Assembly (NCBI GenBank): GCA_032622095.1 | Contig: CP136061.1 | Span: 130,210,754 to 130,274,753 of the forward strand | Direction: 5' to 3' | Origin: Siphonodentalium dalli | Taxonomy: Eukaryota; Mollusca; Scaphopoda; Gadilida; Siphonodentaliidae | DNA: 64,000 nucleotides | Shown: one piece after another, positions 41,550 through 54,163 of the stretch | Layout of the letters: the number at the start of each line of letters is the position of its first letter | Numbering within the stretch: position 1 is the first letter of the stretch | The notes under the pieces: model-generated | The model's input: the letters and a program-made list of their open reading frames with translations, nothing else | The model's database searches: none | What the model was told of the DNA's origin: nothing | Position numbers and translations under genes: made by a program

Positions 41550-42671
41550 TTTTTATTACATATCTACGTATTATAGTAAGTTGACTCACAGTCGTCAATC
41601 TCCGGTACAGAAATTGTGAATTTAATTGAGTTTTAATGGCATTTTAGGGTTAACGCAACAATCAGACAGGGAGCCCTTCTATCCGCGAGTGAACTTGACC
41701 CATCTTGACCCGCGCAAAGGTGTTAATTGGGTTTTCCCAGATTTTCCAAAAATATAACCCAATCAGCGCGCTGCGATTTCGGCAACTGGGTTGTCGCCCT
41801 TGCGTTGAAAAGTTGAAAAACTAGTAACGGCGAAAGCCAGTCTAACAACACTGAATGAAATAGTTCCGTCGACAGATTGCACTAGTGCGATTCTGAGAAT
41901 TATCACACGCCTGGAACATCGTGCGATCATGCGAATTACGTTGATAGATATGTAATAAACAATCATTCCATACAGTTGATACAAACAAATGATCACTCCA
42001 TGCAGAGAGATCACCCCATAAATCTCCTCATCCATACAGATCTTAATTGTTGTTTCTGCTATTGCTATCAGTTGTGTTTGTTCTTTGTTTGTGTTTTTGT
42101 TTTCCATTTTGTTGGTTTTAATTTTGAAAATACTTGATTATAAATTACCTTTTAGCAAACTAACTCTTATTGTACCTATATATTTTTATACTGGCTTATT
42201 CTTAACATTATTTTAAAGGTTTACAATATCCAACACAGATAAATTCATAAAATAAATGTCAAGCAGATTGCCCCAATACAAACAATAATGAGAGTTCTTT
42301 TATCTCCTAACTGTTATATATTAATTATAGTCAAACATTCATGTAAGTTAAGTCATATTTAACTTTGCTTGTGACTTGTCGAACAGAACATAGAATATCT
42401 TAGCCAAATGTGTCGTCAAATTAAATTTGTTCTGGCCATATTTGATAAAAAAACAGAATACCCCTACTCACACTAGAGAGGTTTAACCACAAGTATGTGT
42501 AACTTGTAACATGTGTTAAATTTACTATGGTATTGCTATGGAGATGCACTTCTAAAAGTCACATGACTTTAAGGCTCCAAATCTACATGATTAAAGATAT
42601 CTGCCGAACATGTAGGAGAACTTGTATTATACAATAGTCGGTGTGAGGACAAGCTGCAACCACCACTACAT
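41550..42671. other. 3' flank of the MOV10-like gene
   Basis: Contains isolated minisatellite units (41950-42015, 42270-42295), the second copy of the 40397-40700 segment (42038-42270), and an AATAAA at 42251. No other gene seen. Confidence 0.5.
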
Positions 42672-43006
42672 TTAACCCTTTGAGTGCCAGGTCAGATTTT
42701 TGTAACAACCCATATACCCTGTGCCAATGCATTCTCTTATATATGCGAGTCGACCATAGGTCGCCTCGCATATATAAGAGAATGCATTGGCCTAACAATT
42801 TTTCATCATTTGTTATTATTTTTTACAATTTTTTACAATTTTAATAATTTTTTCTTATATTCTTTAACAGACTTATTTTTGTAGGTTTAGTGCCAGGGAA
42901 TCTTACGTTTTTCATGGGCATCAAAATTATTACTATGAATACTTGGTGATAGTTTTGAGTTATAACATGCCCCTAAGGTTTTATCCAGCTTGTTTTTAGC
43001 TCACCT

Positions 43007-43560
43007 GAGACGAAGTCTCCGGTGGAGCTATAGTCATCACTCCTCGTCCGTCCGTCCGTCCGTCCGTCAACTTTTTTAAAAACATCTTCTCCTCTGAAAC
43101 CATCATACCGAATTGGTTCATATTTGGTGTGGATGTTCCCTAGGTGACTCTCATTCAGATTTGTTCAAATGAGGTCACTGGGTCAAATAGTTGCAAAGCC
43201 AGGGCCATAACTCTATTCCTCCATAGTAATTCTTACAACGACTTCTTGTTCAGAACCATTGGGCCGATTTAGCTAATATTTGGTATGGAGGGTCCTTGGG
43301 TGACTGGTGTTCAGATTTGTTCAAATGAGGTCACCCGGTCAATTAGTTGAGAAACCAGGGCCATAACTCATAATAATTCTTACAATGACTTCTTCTAAAA
43401 AAATATTTGGCCGATTTAGCTTATATTTGGTACAGAGAGACCTTGGGTGACTGGGGTTCAGATTTGTTCAAATGGGGTCACTGGGTCAAATAGGGGCAGA
43501 GTTAGGGACATAACTTTAAAACAAAAAATTTAATTTTTGCATTTTGACCTTTAATTTTTG
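43007..43560. repeat. TAGCTCACCTGAG repeat with three C-type units
   Basis: Starts TAGCTCACCTGAGACGAAGT with a CCGTCCGT run, then three units of about 150 bp carrying GGCCGATTTAGCT, TTTGGTATGGAGGG, GGGTGACTGGGGTTCAG, TTGTTCAAATGAGGTCAC and CCAGGGCCATAACTC. A further unit lies at 45400-45540. I associate this repeat with bivalve genomes (recollection, not checked). Confidence 0.7.
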
Positions 43561-44037
43561 TTTAGGACACATCACAGCCTCATATTTCTTACCTAGATTT
43601 TTCTTAGCATGTTCTTCATCTGTATGGATTTTGGTATTGTTTATTTAACCCCTTCCACTCTTGTTTTGATATAGAATTCATCCAAGACAGGATTACTCAA
43701 ACATTTTTCATCTGATCAACACCAAATTTGGTATATGAATTTTTGACACTTATATACAGATCAAGTTAAAATATGGGTTTGATCCGATATATTTTAAGAG
43801 TTGTGGCCCTTTATAATTCACACCTCTTTGCTATGCACTATTAATTTTTAAGAGAACACTGAAGCCTGTATTATTGAAAAAGCCAATGTATCATAGTGTG
43901 GTCACCTGATACTCTTGCTGAAGACTGCTTGCTTCAGACCAGTTTACCATCTGTCATTACAAGACATGACATTAGCTAAACAACTATTCTACCAGAGTCT
44001 ACAAGAATAAATAAGAATAGTACATTGTTCATTTCTC
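43561..44037. repeat. isolated C-type unit and spacer
   Basis: 43670-43815 is one C-type unit (CAAACATTTTTCATCTGATC, ACACCAAATTTGGTATATGA, GGGTTTGATCCGATAT). The remainder is unique. Confidence 0.55.
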
Positions 44038-44175
44038 CATGCCTGGACATAGTGTGTCTGACATTTGCAGAATGAAGTCCCCAGATGGTGAATTTAGTGT
44101 TGCTATCCCATACAGCAGGCTAGCATCACCAAATACACCCTCAATTACCTTATTCTGCTTAGGCCTCATCTTCTG
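44038..44175. mobile_element. hAT-type MITE fragment
   Basis: Left end CATAGTGTGTCTGACATTTG and the first GAATGAAGTCCCCAGATGGT hairpin of the 39698-40118 family. Truncated on the right. Confidence 0.65.
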
Positions 44176-44557
44176 GGACAATTTTGTTTTAAAACATGTT
44201 TTAAAATTTGAAAAAAGTGACACCATTATAACATATGCAGAGTTATGAAACTTGACTCTTTAATGAAATTATGGAAACATTCCACCCTCCCCCACCCACC
44301 CCCTCCCACATGGCCCAGACCCAACCCTGCCATCAACCAACATCCCTTCCAAGCCATATCACCTCTCAATTTAATACCTCTTCTCACCACAGAGGCATAT
44401 ATATCTGTAAAGGTACAGGTCATTAATTATATAAACTGGCCAGATGAATGTATTATTCTAATCTAAACATATATGTAGCAATTTAACAACAAACTGGTGC
44501 TCCCATGGTTAGGTGATGACTGACATTCAATGATACTGTGAATGGCTTTGATTTCTT
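44176..44557. other. spacer in composite insertion
   Basis: Contains a C-rich strand segment (CCACCCTCCCCCACCCACCC, 44281-44300). Nothing else recognised. Confidence 0.5.
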
Positions 44558-45112
44558 CAAGTCTGGAAATAGTGTGTCTGACATTTACATAGTGAGGTCC
44601 CCAGATGGTGAATTTAGTGTTGCTACCCCATACAGCATGCTAGCATCACCAAATACACCCGCCAGGGACCTAATTCTGCTTAGTCCTCATCTTCTGGGAA
44701 GTATCCTAAGTATCAAATTGACAGTTTGATTTAGTCACTTTTTCCACCTGTTCAGTTTCAATGTCCCCCTAATTTGCAGAAGATAAAATGCATAATTGAG
44801 GTGCTCAATGGGTGTGTATCACCAACTTCAACTGTAGGACTTCATTGATTTAGTCACTTTTTTCCACCTGTTCAGTTTCAATGTCCCCCTAATTTGCAGA
44901 AGATAAAATGCACAATTGAGGTGCTCAATGGGTGTGTATCACCAACTTCAACTGTAGGACTTCAATCTGTTCCTTGGTTTTATTGGCCATTGAGGCCTAA
45001 TCAGATTGAGGATGAATTTGGTGATGCTAGCCTGCCTTACAGAATATTGTCATTAAATCCACATTTTTGGGACCTAATTCTGCAAATGTCAGACATACTA
45101 AATTCAGGTTTG
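44558..45112. mobile_element. hAT-type MITE with internal 117-bp tandem duplication
   Basis: Ends CAAGTCTGGAAATAGTGTGT and complement of CAAACCTGAATTTAGTATGT. Same family as 39698-40118. The internal block starting TGATTTAGTCAC is duplicated (44728 and 44845), differing by one T and an A/C change. No target duplication is visible. Confidence 0.7.
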
Positions 45113-45548
45113 GCCATTTCATATTATTTTTTTAATCACCACTTATCCAGATGAAATCATACGACTAATATTCAAAGAAAAATGGGGGGGGGGGTGGTAT
45201 ATATTGGATTAAATTTGTCTTCTATCTGTCAGGCTTCCATCCGTCTGCCTGTTGAGATGTCTATCCATCCATCTATCAACAATTGATTTCTTCTCCATAT
45301 TAAAGACGGAATGTGTTTATATAGTTCAGTTTGCATGTTCCCTAGGTGTCTCACAATCAGATTTGTTCAATTAAGTTCATCACATCAAATACATGTAGGT
45401 GCCAAGCCAGGGCCATAACTCTTTCCCTCCATAGTAAGTCTTAAAACAGTTTTTTCTCAAGAACCATTAGGCCTATATAGCTTATATTTGGTATGGAGGG
45501 GCCTTGGGTGACTGGGGTTCAGATTTGTTCATGGGGTCATTTTTAGGA
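45113..45548. repeat. C-type repeat units and G run
   Basis: A run of ten G is at 45185-45194. 45340-45540 has one and a half units of the 43007-43560 type. Non-coding. Confidence 0.55.
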
Positions 45549-45650
45549 AATGAGGTCCCCAGACGGTGAATTCGGTGATGTTAGTCCACCTTGCGGAATA
45601 TTGTCATTAAATTCACCTGCAAAGGTCAGACACTAAATACAGACTCGGCT
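45549..45650. mobile_element. hAT-type MITE hairpin fragment
   Basis: ATGAGGTCCCCAGACGGTGA and an inverted TGTCATTAAATTCACCTGC arm, followed by GGTCAGACACTAAATACAG. A remnant of the same family. Confidence 0.6.
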
Positions 45651-46461
45651 GTTCCAATATTAGTTTCTTAACTAGCACTTATCCAGGTGAAATCATACCC
45701 TGATTTTTCAAAGAAAATTGAGGGGTATATTGATATTACTAGATGAATGGATCTCATAGATGAGGATTCACATTTGTTCTAATAGGGGCAGAGATAAGAG
45801 ATTTAACTCTCCTCTATGCTGTTTGGTACTGGTATAATAATATTGATTTCTAGACAGCCTGGGTGGGGGCAATGTTTGAGGCAATGGGGAGAGAGTGTAG
45901 AGGGGTGGAGATTTGACCCCCTATTTTGATCAAAAGTTAAAAATTTCATGCCCGATACTAAATTAGTTGTAGATTAGATGTTCACACCAAAAATAAGTTA
46001 GAACTGTTCTCGTAGTTTGGTTTGATTTTCTAACATGTATGTTTTTAAACCATCAGTCCATATGTTTCTACTTCAGGTTAAACTGTTGGACCGAATTGGC
46101 CACAAATTTGAACTTGATGGGGGTGTCAGGTTGGTAATTATCAAACGTTTGAAAGCTTGAAGTACTGGTACCAGTTGTAAAATTCAACCTAAGAGGAATG
46201 TACAAAGTGATTTTTGTGAACTTAGTACTGTGGTATGGTTGTCCTCTTTAAAAGGTAAGAGGTTGGAAATTTGTCAGTGATGTGCAATTAGAAATTTCAA
46301 GGTGAAGAGCCCTGCTCATTTGAGAACATCCAGCTATGTCCATGTTTAGAACTTAAGTGATTCTGTCAAGTACTGACTCTTGTAGTCTTCAGAGTCCCTG
46401 TCTTCTCAGTCCTTACAGTCTGGTGAGCGACCCACAGTCATTGACTGTCTTGTTAAATTCG
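45651..46461. other. right part of composite insertion, no element recognised
   Basis: Unique-looking sequence without reading frame or inverted ends. Confidence 0.45.
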
Positions 46462-46608
46462 CTATAGCATCCTTAAGCATACCCCAAAAAAAATTCAACA
46501 CAAAATAATCTTTAAAAAAATAATTTAATTTAAAAAAAAATTTAGGGCCGATTTTACAGACCGTAAATTAGGGCCGATCAGATCGGCCCCTGGCACTGAA
46601 AGGGTTAA

Positions 46609-46926
46609 TTGGCTTCAATCAAAATTTTCCCGCTCTGGCAAATCCATTCTCACACTGCCTGCATGATGATCGCTAATTGGGTTATCAGAAGATTGGATTA
46701 TTCCTCTTTTCTACAAGTTCTATATGCTACGAGTTGGACACAAACTTCCTAACAGGTTGATCGTGTGTGTGTAGGTGAAATGGTCACATGAATCAGAAGA
46801 CTTTTGTTGGCAATGGCAACGCACATTACAGGTTATGCGTACATGTGGCTAAACCCAGCTTATGTTTGACTTAAGTGTTGTTGTAACCTCAGATTTGGAG
46901 TCATTGTATCTGGCTTTTAAAGAGAT
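46609..46926. other. intergenic, nothing recognised
   Basis: 318 bp with no repeat or frame that I can support. Confidence 0.5.
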
Positions 46927-47300
46927 GTGAAACACTCCGGTAGGGTGATCAAATAGAAATGGAGAATAATCTTGTTCAAATAGTTATTTTTGCAAACATT
47001 ATATCTAAATTGACAACACACCACGTCATTCTTATATATTATTTAAATGCAGTGACTGTCAATGGCGAAATCACTTTCGTTAGTTTATCGCCGATAGAAG
47101 CGTCCCGATTCGAGTAGTAAATATTTACAATTTAGCGTAGTTCAGACAATGTTTTCTATGGAGTGGTACGGTCGATTTGCTTGAGATTTTCGGTGATGTT
47201 AGTAGAATATTACATTCCTCCAGTTGACATAGCACCTGAATACTTACTTATCAGTTTCACGCACCCGAACAAGTACATAATATGTCTTTAAGGTCATGTC
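46927..47300 (+). repeat. 370-bp dispersed repeat, copy 1
   Basis: Shares with 62616-62990 the ordered phrases GAAACACTCCGGTA, AATGGAGAATAATCTTG, TTAAATGCAGTGACT, TAGTTCAGACAATGTTTTCT and CATAGCACCTGAATACT. Similarity is roughly 80 percent by eye. No terminal structure found. Confidence 0.7.
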
Positions 47301-47806
47301 ATCTTGAGGAACAAGGCAATAAATAATTGGGAAAGGGTTAAGGAATGTTTCCTAATATAATTACACAGTTTAACCTCTTCGCTGCTAAATGACGTTATGA
47401 TGTCGTGTGCTGGGCTGTTGACCTTATTGTCATTTTCGAGTGGGAAAATATAACGGGAATATCACAAGAACCATAAAATTGACTCAGTTGAAAGGCTATT
47501 ATTGTTCACAATCGTGGAACATCATACACTGTTTGAAACTTTGAGATATAGTTATTCTAATGCACCAATCTCTGAGTTCCAGTTATGTATAATGCTCTAC
47601 TGCTAGTGTGCTGAATTAGATGCGTAGTACCTATGGAGCATATAGCACACAGTGTGCACTTTTGCGTCCATAATAGTTACGGACGTGATAGCAGCGAAGA
47701 GTTTAAAGGCATCATGCCAAATAACAAACTAATAAATTGTGATTCGGCATAATTCATTTAAATTGTGTAATTATTACCACCATTTTACAGGGCGTTCCCT
47801 AAAGTT
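47301..47806. other. intergenic, nothing recognised
   Basis: 506 bp before a TTAA element; no frame or repeat identified. Confidence 0.5.
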
Positions 47807-48068
47807 TTAACCCTTTCTTAATGGCTGCGCTGGTGCAGCATTAAATATCATGTGCCAGTGTATTCTCTTATATATGCGAGTGTCCCATATAGGGAGCCTC
47901 GCATATATATAAGGGGATGCACTGGCTTACAAGGTCAAGGTAAGTCTTAGGCCAATGTTTTCTCTTAAATATGCGAGGCTCCCTATGGGAGACTCGCATA
48001 TAGAAGAGAATGCATTGGCACATGGTTTTCGCTAAATTCCAGAAAGCTCCAGTCATTAAAGGGGTTAA
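47807..48068. mobile_element. TTAA-flanked element with two hairpins
   Basis: TTAA at 47807-47810 and 48065-48068, inner ends CCCTTTCTTAATGGCTG and its partner CCAGTCATTAAAGGGG. Two copies of the CCAATG/CCAGTG hairpin (47852-47932 and 47952-48018) fill it. Confidence 0.75.
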
Positions 48069-48403
48069 CAGATATTTACAGGTATGATGAAATCTTATAA
48101 CACCCAGCATGGTAGGGATGATAATGAAAGTGGCAGCCGATAATAAAATTTTCACTCAATAATGTCCCGCCACTTTCACAGTGACGTCACGAACATAACG
48201 TATCTCAAAATGTGCCCCACATCTGGCATCCGAATCAACTTTAATTTTCGTTTGTAAACAACAATTGATAAAATGGTATTGATGGAATATTTTACGAATG
48301 TTTCAGGAACAAATGACATATGTTAGACATGAACATTAAGGGGTGGTGTCAGTCATGGTACATGAGTGGTAATAATGGTAATAACATGAGTGATTTTTTC
48401 AGT
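48069..48403. other. intergenic, nothing recognised
   Basis: 335 bp without a supported feature. Confidence 0.5.
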
Positions 48404-48442
48404 CCAATTAGCAGACATCAGAAATGATGAACAGCCCGCCAT

Positions 48443-49483
48443 CCTATTAGCGGCACTCGACTTCATCTCTGGCATGTAATAGGATGTTGGGCTGCCAAGC
48501 TAATAATTTCTGACTGGCTGCTAATAAACCGTAATGCCCTCCAATATCGTGTTACTGTTATGTTAGAAAACCAAGAATATTATTTATAATTACATCTCAA
48601 TGAAAAATATCAACCAGAAAATGTATTTTGAGTTGGACATATTATTAAATAGGGGGAACTCAACATTCACTTACCCAAATGTAATATTATCCCATTTAAA
48701 TATAATGACAAAATACTATGGTGAATGAGGTGGATGTAATTATAGTAATATGATCAGTTAATTATGATGTTTCAGGTATATTCAAATTATTGATCCTATT
48801 AGCGGCACTCGACTTCATCTCTGGCCTGCAATAGGATGTTGGGCTGCCAAGCTAATAATTTCTGTTTGGCTGCTAATAAACCATAATGCCATCCAATATC
48901 GTGTTACTGTTATGTTAGAAAACCAAGAATATTATTTATAATTACATCTCAATGAAAAATATCAACCAGAAAATGTATTTTGAGTTGGACATATTATTAA
49001 ATAGGGGGAACTCAACATTCACTTACCCAAATGTAATATTATCCCATTTAAATATAATGACAAAATACTATGGTGAATGAGGTGGATGTAATTATAGTAA
49101 TATGATCAGTTAATTATGATGTTTCAGGTATATTCAAATTATTGATCCTATTAGCGGCACTCGACTTCATCTCTGGCCTGTAATAGGATGTTGGGCTGCC
49201 AAGCTAATAATTTCTGTTTGGCTGCTAATAAACCGTAATGCCCTCCAATATCGTGTTACTGTTATGTTAGAAAACCAAGAATATTACTTATAATTACATC
49301 TCAATGAAAAATATCAACCAGAAAATGTATTTTGAGTTGGACATGTTATTAAATAGGGGGAACTCAACATTCACTTGCCCACATGTAATATAATGACAAA
49401 ATACTATGGTGAATGAGGTGGATGTAATTATAGTAATATGATCAGTTAATTGTGATGTTTCAGGTATATTGAAATTATTTTTA
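48443..49483 (+). repeat. three-copy 352-bp satellite
   Basis: CCTATTAGCGGCACTCGACT begins at 48443, 48795 and 49147, an exact 352-bp period. Copies 1 and 2 differ at very few positions; copy 3 has a gap of about 18-20 bp near 49390. The array is preceded at 48404 by an inverted partner of its first 100 bp, giving a hairpin 48404-48532. Confidence 0.9.
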
Positions 49484-50959
49484 AGCATATCGTTCACAAT
49501 TTGTTCATATGACTTTTTATATCAGTGCATCTTGAGCTGACAAAATGGCAATCAAAATGTTCAAAATAATAAGATTTTGAGAAAAAGGAGGGACTTTTAA
49601 TGTAACCAAATAATAACTGTTTCCCCACTCAGCATGACTTAAACGACCTTCCACTATATTTAAGTGAGTAATTGCACAAAACCTTGAATCTAACTAGTAA
49701 GAACTTGGGTAGCTGTCTATTGAAGTTCCAATGAAAATGTATCCATCTTCATTTCAAATCAGCAGAGTAAATTTCTATGAATGTCTCAAATTAAATTTTG
49801 TTTATACCTGTTATTTCTCTTGGTCACCTGATTGACACTCACTTTAGTCTGGTAAATGCCTTGGTTGTTAAATGTTTTTTTGATTTCTTCATTAGAATCT
49901 GTGCATGGATCAAATTCTGTACATATCATTGTTTCTATCCAATCTTATTATGATATAAGAGATCGAAAAATATTTTTAGAGTTATCATGTATATTTTATG
50001 ATATATGTTAATTTAATAGAATTTTTTCCATATGTTGTTATTATGTGATTTGTTGGATTTATATTACTTCTATGGCGAGATGTATGAAGCTTGTACTATA
50101 CTCACATGTGTATGCATGGCATAAGCTCAAGCTGAAGTATTGCTTGTGTATTGTGCCATTGTGCATGTATCCATGGCTAGCCATTGTCTGCTATAGCGTG
50201 ATTGTTTGATAGGATAATCATTTGCTGACCTCTGTTATTAGATTGGCATTGATATGAGATTAACGGTTTATATTGCCAAGGTTTGTCAATGGTGGAAATA
50301 GACGCTATTTTATTTTTTGACCTATCCTCAGCTGAATAGCACTGCGCCCCTTATTTTTCACTTCCAGCATTTTGATTTCTGGCATAGTTACATATACCTT
50401 ATATACAGTCAATGAAAACTATCCTGCATTCTAATCAGTCATGGTGTGTGGGCATATTAAACTGATTGTGTTATCAACTGATATAGACAACCGACCAAAA
50501 CTTGACATGAGGATACACCAGCAATGTCATGTCATTTCAAAAGAATGAACTGCTTTGCTTGTGTATGTCCCCTGGATACGCATGTCTATAATACACATGC
50601 TTTGTACATCTTGCCGCTTATGCTTTGATGGAGTGCTAGGAATTCATAACTGGATGCAGAAGTATAACTTGGCTTCTCTATATCACTGTGTCCTCTCCTC
50701 AAGTTTCTACCAGTTTTATAAAACTTTCGACCAAGTCTTATTTGTCCACAACAACTTGGGATATCGGTTGGGATAATGCTATTTTTGGACCGAGTTCCAT
50801 CCCGTTGCTCTTCTATAACAAACTTTCATTCAAAAGACATACTACATGTACACATGGAGCCCGGTCATTCACGGAATCCCCTGAATGAGATTAATCATCT
50901 GACATGTCCGCGATTAATCATTCTTCAAAATGGTATTCATTTGCTACGATAGAAAAAGG
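49484..50959. other. intergenic, nothing recognised
   Basis: About 1.5 kb AT-rich DNA. The short frame 50555-50773 has no motif and is not called. Confidence 0.5.
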
Positions 50960-50961
50960 TA

Positions 50962-52153
50962 CAGTAAAACCTCTCTAAACCGAACACCCTTCGGACCGGC
51001 CCTTCTGTTCGGTTTAGAGAGGTGTTCAGTTTACAGAAAATCGCAAAACCATCGGAATATATTGCCACCATCAGTAAGAGTTATCGAGACCCGAACACAT
51101 CATTACTGATTACTTAAACTTTATTCAATAAATTACAAAATAAAACATAAATTGCAATAGATAAACATGCTATAATAAGAAATAAATATTTGTATAGATA
51201 AACAAGGAAACACGGAAATGATACATTTTACGGTGATTCACGGTTTTTTAAAATGATGTCGACGGTAGATTTCAACTATCGTTTTCCCGACGGCTCATTA
51301 AATGTGATAAGTTAATTTAATAAAACTGTGATGGTAACAATAAACCACCGTCCTGTACTTTTAGCGAATTAGTGTTTATATAGTTTGGACAATTATTGTA
51401 AAAACAAAGAGTCCATTCCAGCACAATAGCTGATGTAAAAACAACGTGTCACTGCTCTAATTACCTGTGAAGTCACCATTGTTCAATCAGTTTGTGATAT
51501 AAGCAAACATGTATCTATCTGTATCTGCATGTATCTGAAGGTGGTGCATTGCAGTAACCAATTCTGGTTTAGGCGCATCTAATTAGACACCTGTTGTTTT
51601 AATCCATTTCAAAGCGTTGCCGATACAAAAGACCGCTAATTAAATCGGTATGCTTATTCAATAGTGCGAAAGTACATTACCTGTGTGCACGCACGTTCGT
51701 CTGGTATTGCTTTCGGAATTTATTTAGAATAAGATTAAATATAAATACGGTAGTATCTTTTTATTCTCAGGCATTATATTCGTTTTAATTTGTAAATAAA
51801 TTTGATTAATGTACCAAGAACACTTCGTCCATTTGTAACTAACTGTTGTCACTAATGGTGATCGAGGTCACACAAAGGTCAACTCAAAAGCAGAAACGTT
51901 CACATCATTACCTTTTAACTCATTGCATTCGGTCTCTTCCATCGCTTTAAGCATTCTGATTTTGGAGGTAAACATTAGTGTATTTGTTCACTTTTGGACT
52001 AATAAAGATGTCCGGTATTCGGAGTACAGAGGTTTCGGATTACAGAGGTAATAATTAGTGACAATGCACTTGGGTAAATTCGGGGCCGAACAATTCGTTC
52101 GGAATGGAGAGGGGTTCGGATTGTAGAGGGTCCGGTTTGGAGAGGTTTCCCTG
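50962..52153. mobile_element. pogo/Tigger-type element, 1.19 kb, non-autonomous
   Basis: TA on both sides (50960-50961, 52154-52155). Ends CAGTAAAACCTCTCTAAACC and the complement CCGGTTTGGAGAGGTTTCCCTG in diverged form. The left end also folds locally (CCGAACACCC...TTCGGTTTAGAGAGG). The interior is AT-rich with no transposase frame. These end sequences are typical of pogo/Tigger elements in many animals. Confidence 0.8.
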
Positions 52154-52155
52154 TA

Positions 52156-53666
52156 TAGAGATGATACAATCATTTAATGTATTATTTACATGTGCGACAA
52201 ATCATAATTATCTGAAAAACATTGCTTTGTTTACATATAAATCTTGTTGATTTGACATTTAACGGACCTCTAATATATGCTTGTTGGTATCATGATGATT
52301 AGGAATGGTTGCCCTCTATGTACATATACGAAAAGCTTCCATTTGACATAATCCGAAGACAATACAAGCAAGATTACTCCCGCCCACAATTCTGGGCATA
52401 AAGTCTGTTATAGAAGAGTAATGGGATGGGACAAAACAGCATCAATCCAACCGATATCGCAAGCTGTAATCCGAGAAGACTTGATCTATAAAACATCAAC
52501 ACTTGTAATTTACAAGATAACAACATTTTGAGAACCATAATTGGCAACAATAAATTTGCAGGTTTCTTATGATGTGATATTTATTAAACCTTTCTGTACT
52601 AAATATAGTTATCTCCCTTAGGCTGTTTGACTTGTGGCATTGTCAACGCAGTGGTATGAGTTTGACACCAGCCAGTGAACTATTGAGTTTCGCTGCAACA
52701 GTGGCTTGATCGAATTAAGAGACATGTGACTGTCAAGTCATATAATGTATCCTTAGTCCCACTTGGGTCAGTCCCACATCTAGCTGTTCATCCTAACATC
52801 AATAAAGTCATGCCATTTATCAGAATAACTAGATTATATTTAAAGCTGCTGTATCTCTTCATGGAACTTGTGATAAACTTGTTTTGAAGGCATATCTGCA
52901 TTATTATGCCCATAAAACATCTGGCATATTTCACTCACAAAGATGAATTTATCACCGCCATAACATTTTCTGATTAACAATCTGATCTATTTAGCAATTT
53001 AAGAAAAAGTGCAATCGGTCAATCAGAACAAAACTTTGAGAATTCAGTTGAACAGTAGCCCATGTCACAAATATATTTTTTATCAGTGTACACATGTAGT
53101 ACACACATCGTCAGAACTGCAGTATTTTTTTGGGACGATGCGAGTCAAAGTTGCAAATTCCTCTGATCAAACATAAAATTCTTTAAGGAAGCCATGAGCG
53201 AAAATTAATGGCAATGATCTGTCTCCCAATTCAAATTCCACCTTCGTCATAAATCATTTGATGAATGAGTTCTATTTTGTGATGTCATTCTGAAGTTTTG
53301 TTTTGTCGAAAGTGCCTCATAATTATTCTGAATGCATACCACAGGCTTCCGATATAGGATGATTGAACATTTAAAATAATTGATGGCATTCAACTTTATA
53401 AAGTCTTAAACAAATAATGATTGCCAACTGACAGAAGCTCCTGTTTATTGGTGCCCTTGGCCCAAAACTATTATTGTATAGCTCTGGATCTGTACAGGAA
53501 ATTCAGGGAAGAGATACACCAGCTTTAATATTTGACCTTGCTAAAAGATATTTGTTCGAAATAAGATGTCAATATATGGGGGCTCCAGCCACTTATATAA
53601 TAAAATTTTCTAAAAGTCCCCAGATGGGCAAGGAATAAAAATAATAAGTTTGTCTACAGTAATCCT
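52156..53666. other. intergenic, nothing recognised
   Basis: About 1.5 kb with no reading frame, repeat or inverted ends that I can support. Confidence 0.5.
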
Positions 53667-53671
53667 AATTA

Positions 53672-54163
53672 CACGGTGGGGAATCACGTGGTTTCGAGGT
53701 TGGTGAGTACCACGCATTCAAAATGGCAGAGACAATCGCAGATGTACACAAACATAATATATGAGGAACTGATGCAAAACATAGCATTTTAACTGTTACG
53801 GGCATATTCTAGTTTATTTTAAAAACAAGTTGATAGCTTATTTGCTCCGAAATACTCAGTAGTTTTCTATAACATTCTGACCAAATTTGACATTCTGAGG
53901 TGCGTGGAATACACCAGTCGATCTAGGATAACCCCTCGACTGACAACTTTGGTCAGAATGTTAGAGCAAACAACTGTGAACTTGGACACAATTGAGGTAT
54001 CAGCTTGTTGTACAAATAATATAGCATATGCTTGTAGCTGCCAAAATACTATGCAATATGTCATTGCCTATAATTTTTACCTTTTTCCTAGTTTCTGGTC
54101 GCATTATCGGGCATTTTGACTGCATGATTCTCATCAACTCGAAACCAGTGATTCCCCACCGTG
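53672..54163. mobile_element. Transib-like MITE with 5-bp duplication AATTA
   Basis: AATTA at 53667-53671 and 54164-54168 flank inverted ends CACGGTGGGGAATCACGTGG and its complement (about 27 bp with two mismatches). Transib transposons make 5-bp duplications and begin with a CAC-GTG-type heptamer related to the RAG recombination signal. A second inverted pair (AACATTCTGACCAAA / TTTGGTCAGAATGTT) lies at 53872-53965. No transposase inside. Confidence 0.75.

Larger units (their letters stand above)
42973..46461. mobile_element. composite insertion inside the TTAA element
   Basis: Begins TAAGGTTTTATCCAGC and ends TCTTGTTAAATTCG by comparison with element A. No inverted ends found. It contains a TAGCTCACCTGAGACGAAG repeat (43007-43070, with four CCGT units), C-type units and several hAT-type MITE fragments, so it may itself be several events. 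Confidence 0.6.
42672..46608. mobile_element. TTAA-flanked element, copy of element A, split by a 3.5-kb insertion
   Basis: TTAA at 42672-42675 and 46605-46608. The ends CCCTTTGAGTGCCAGG and GGCACTGAAAGGG match element A at 943-2659, and the hairpin at 42723-42791 is the same. Left part to about 42972 and right part from about 46462 (CTATAGCATCCTTAAGCAT) are contiguous in element A, so the intervening 3.49 kb is a later insertion or group of insertions. Confidence 0.8.

Noticed and set aside
50555-50888. Overlapping short frames in the 50.5-kb region
   Set aside because: Composition and lack of splice context suggest chance; no family resemblance.
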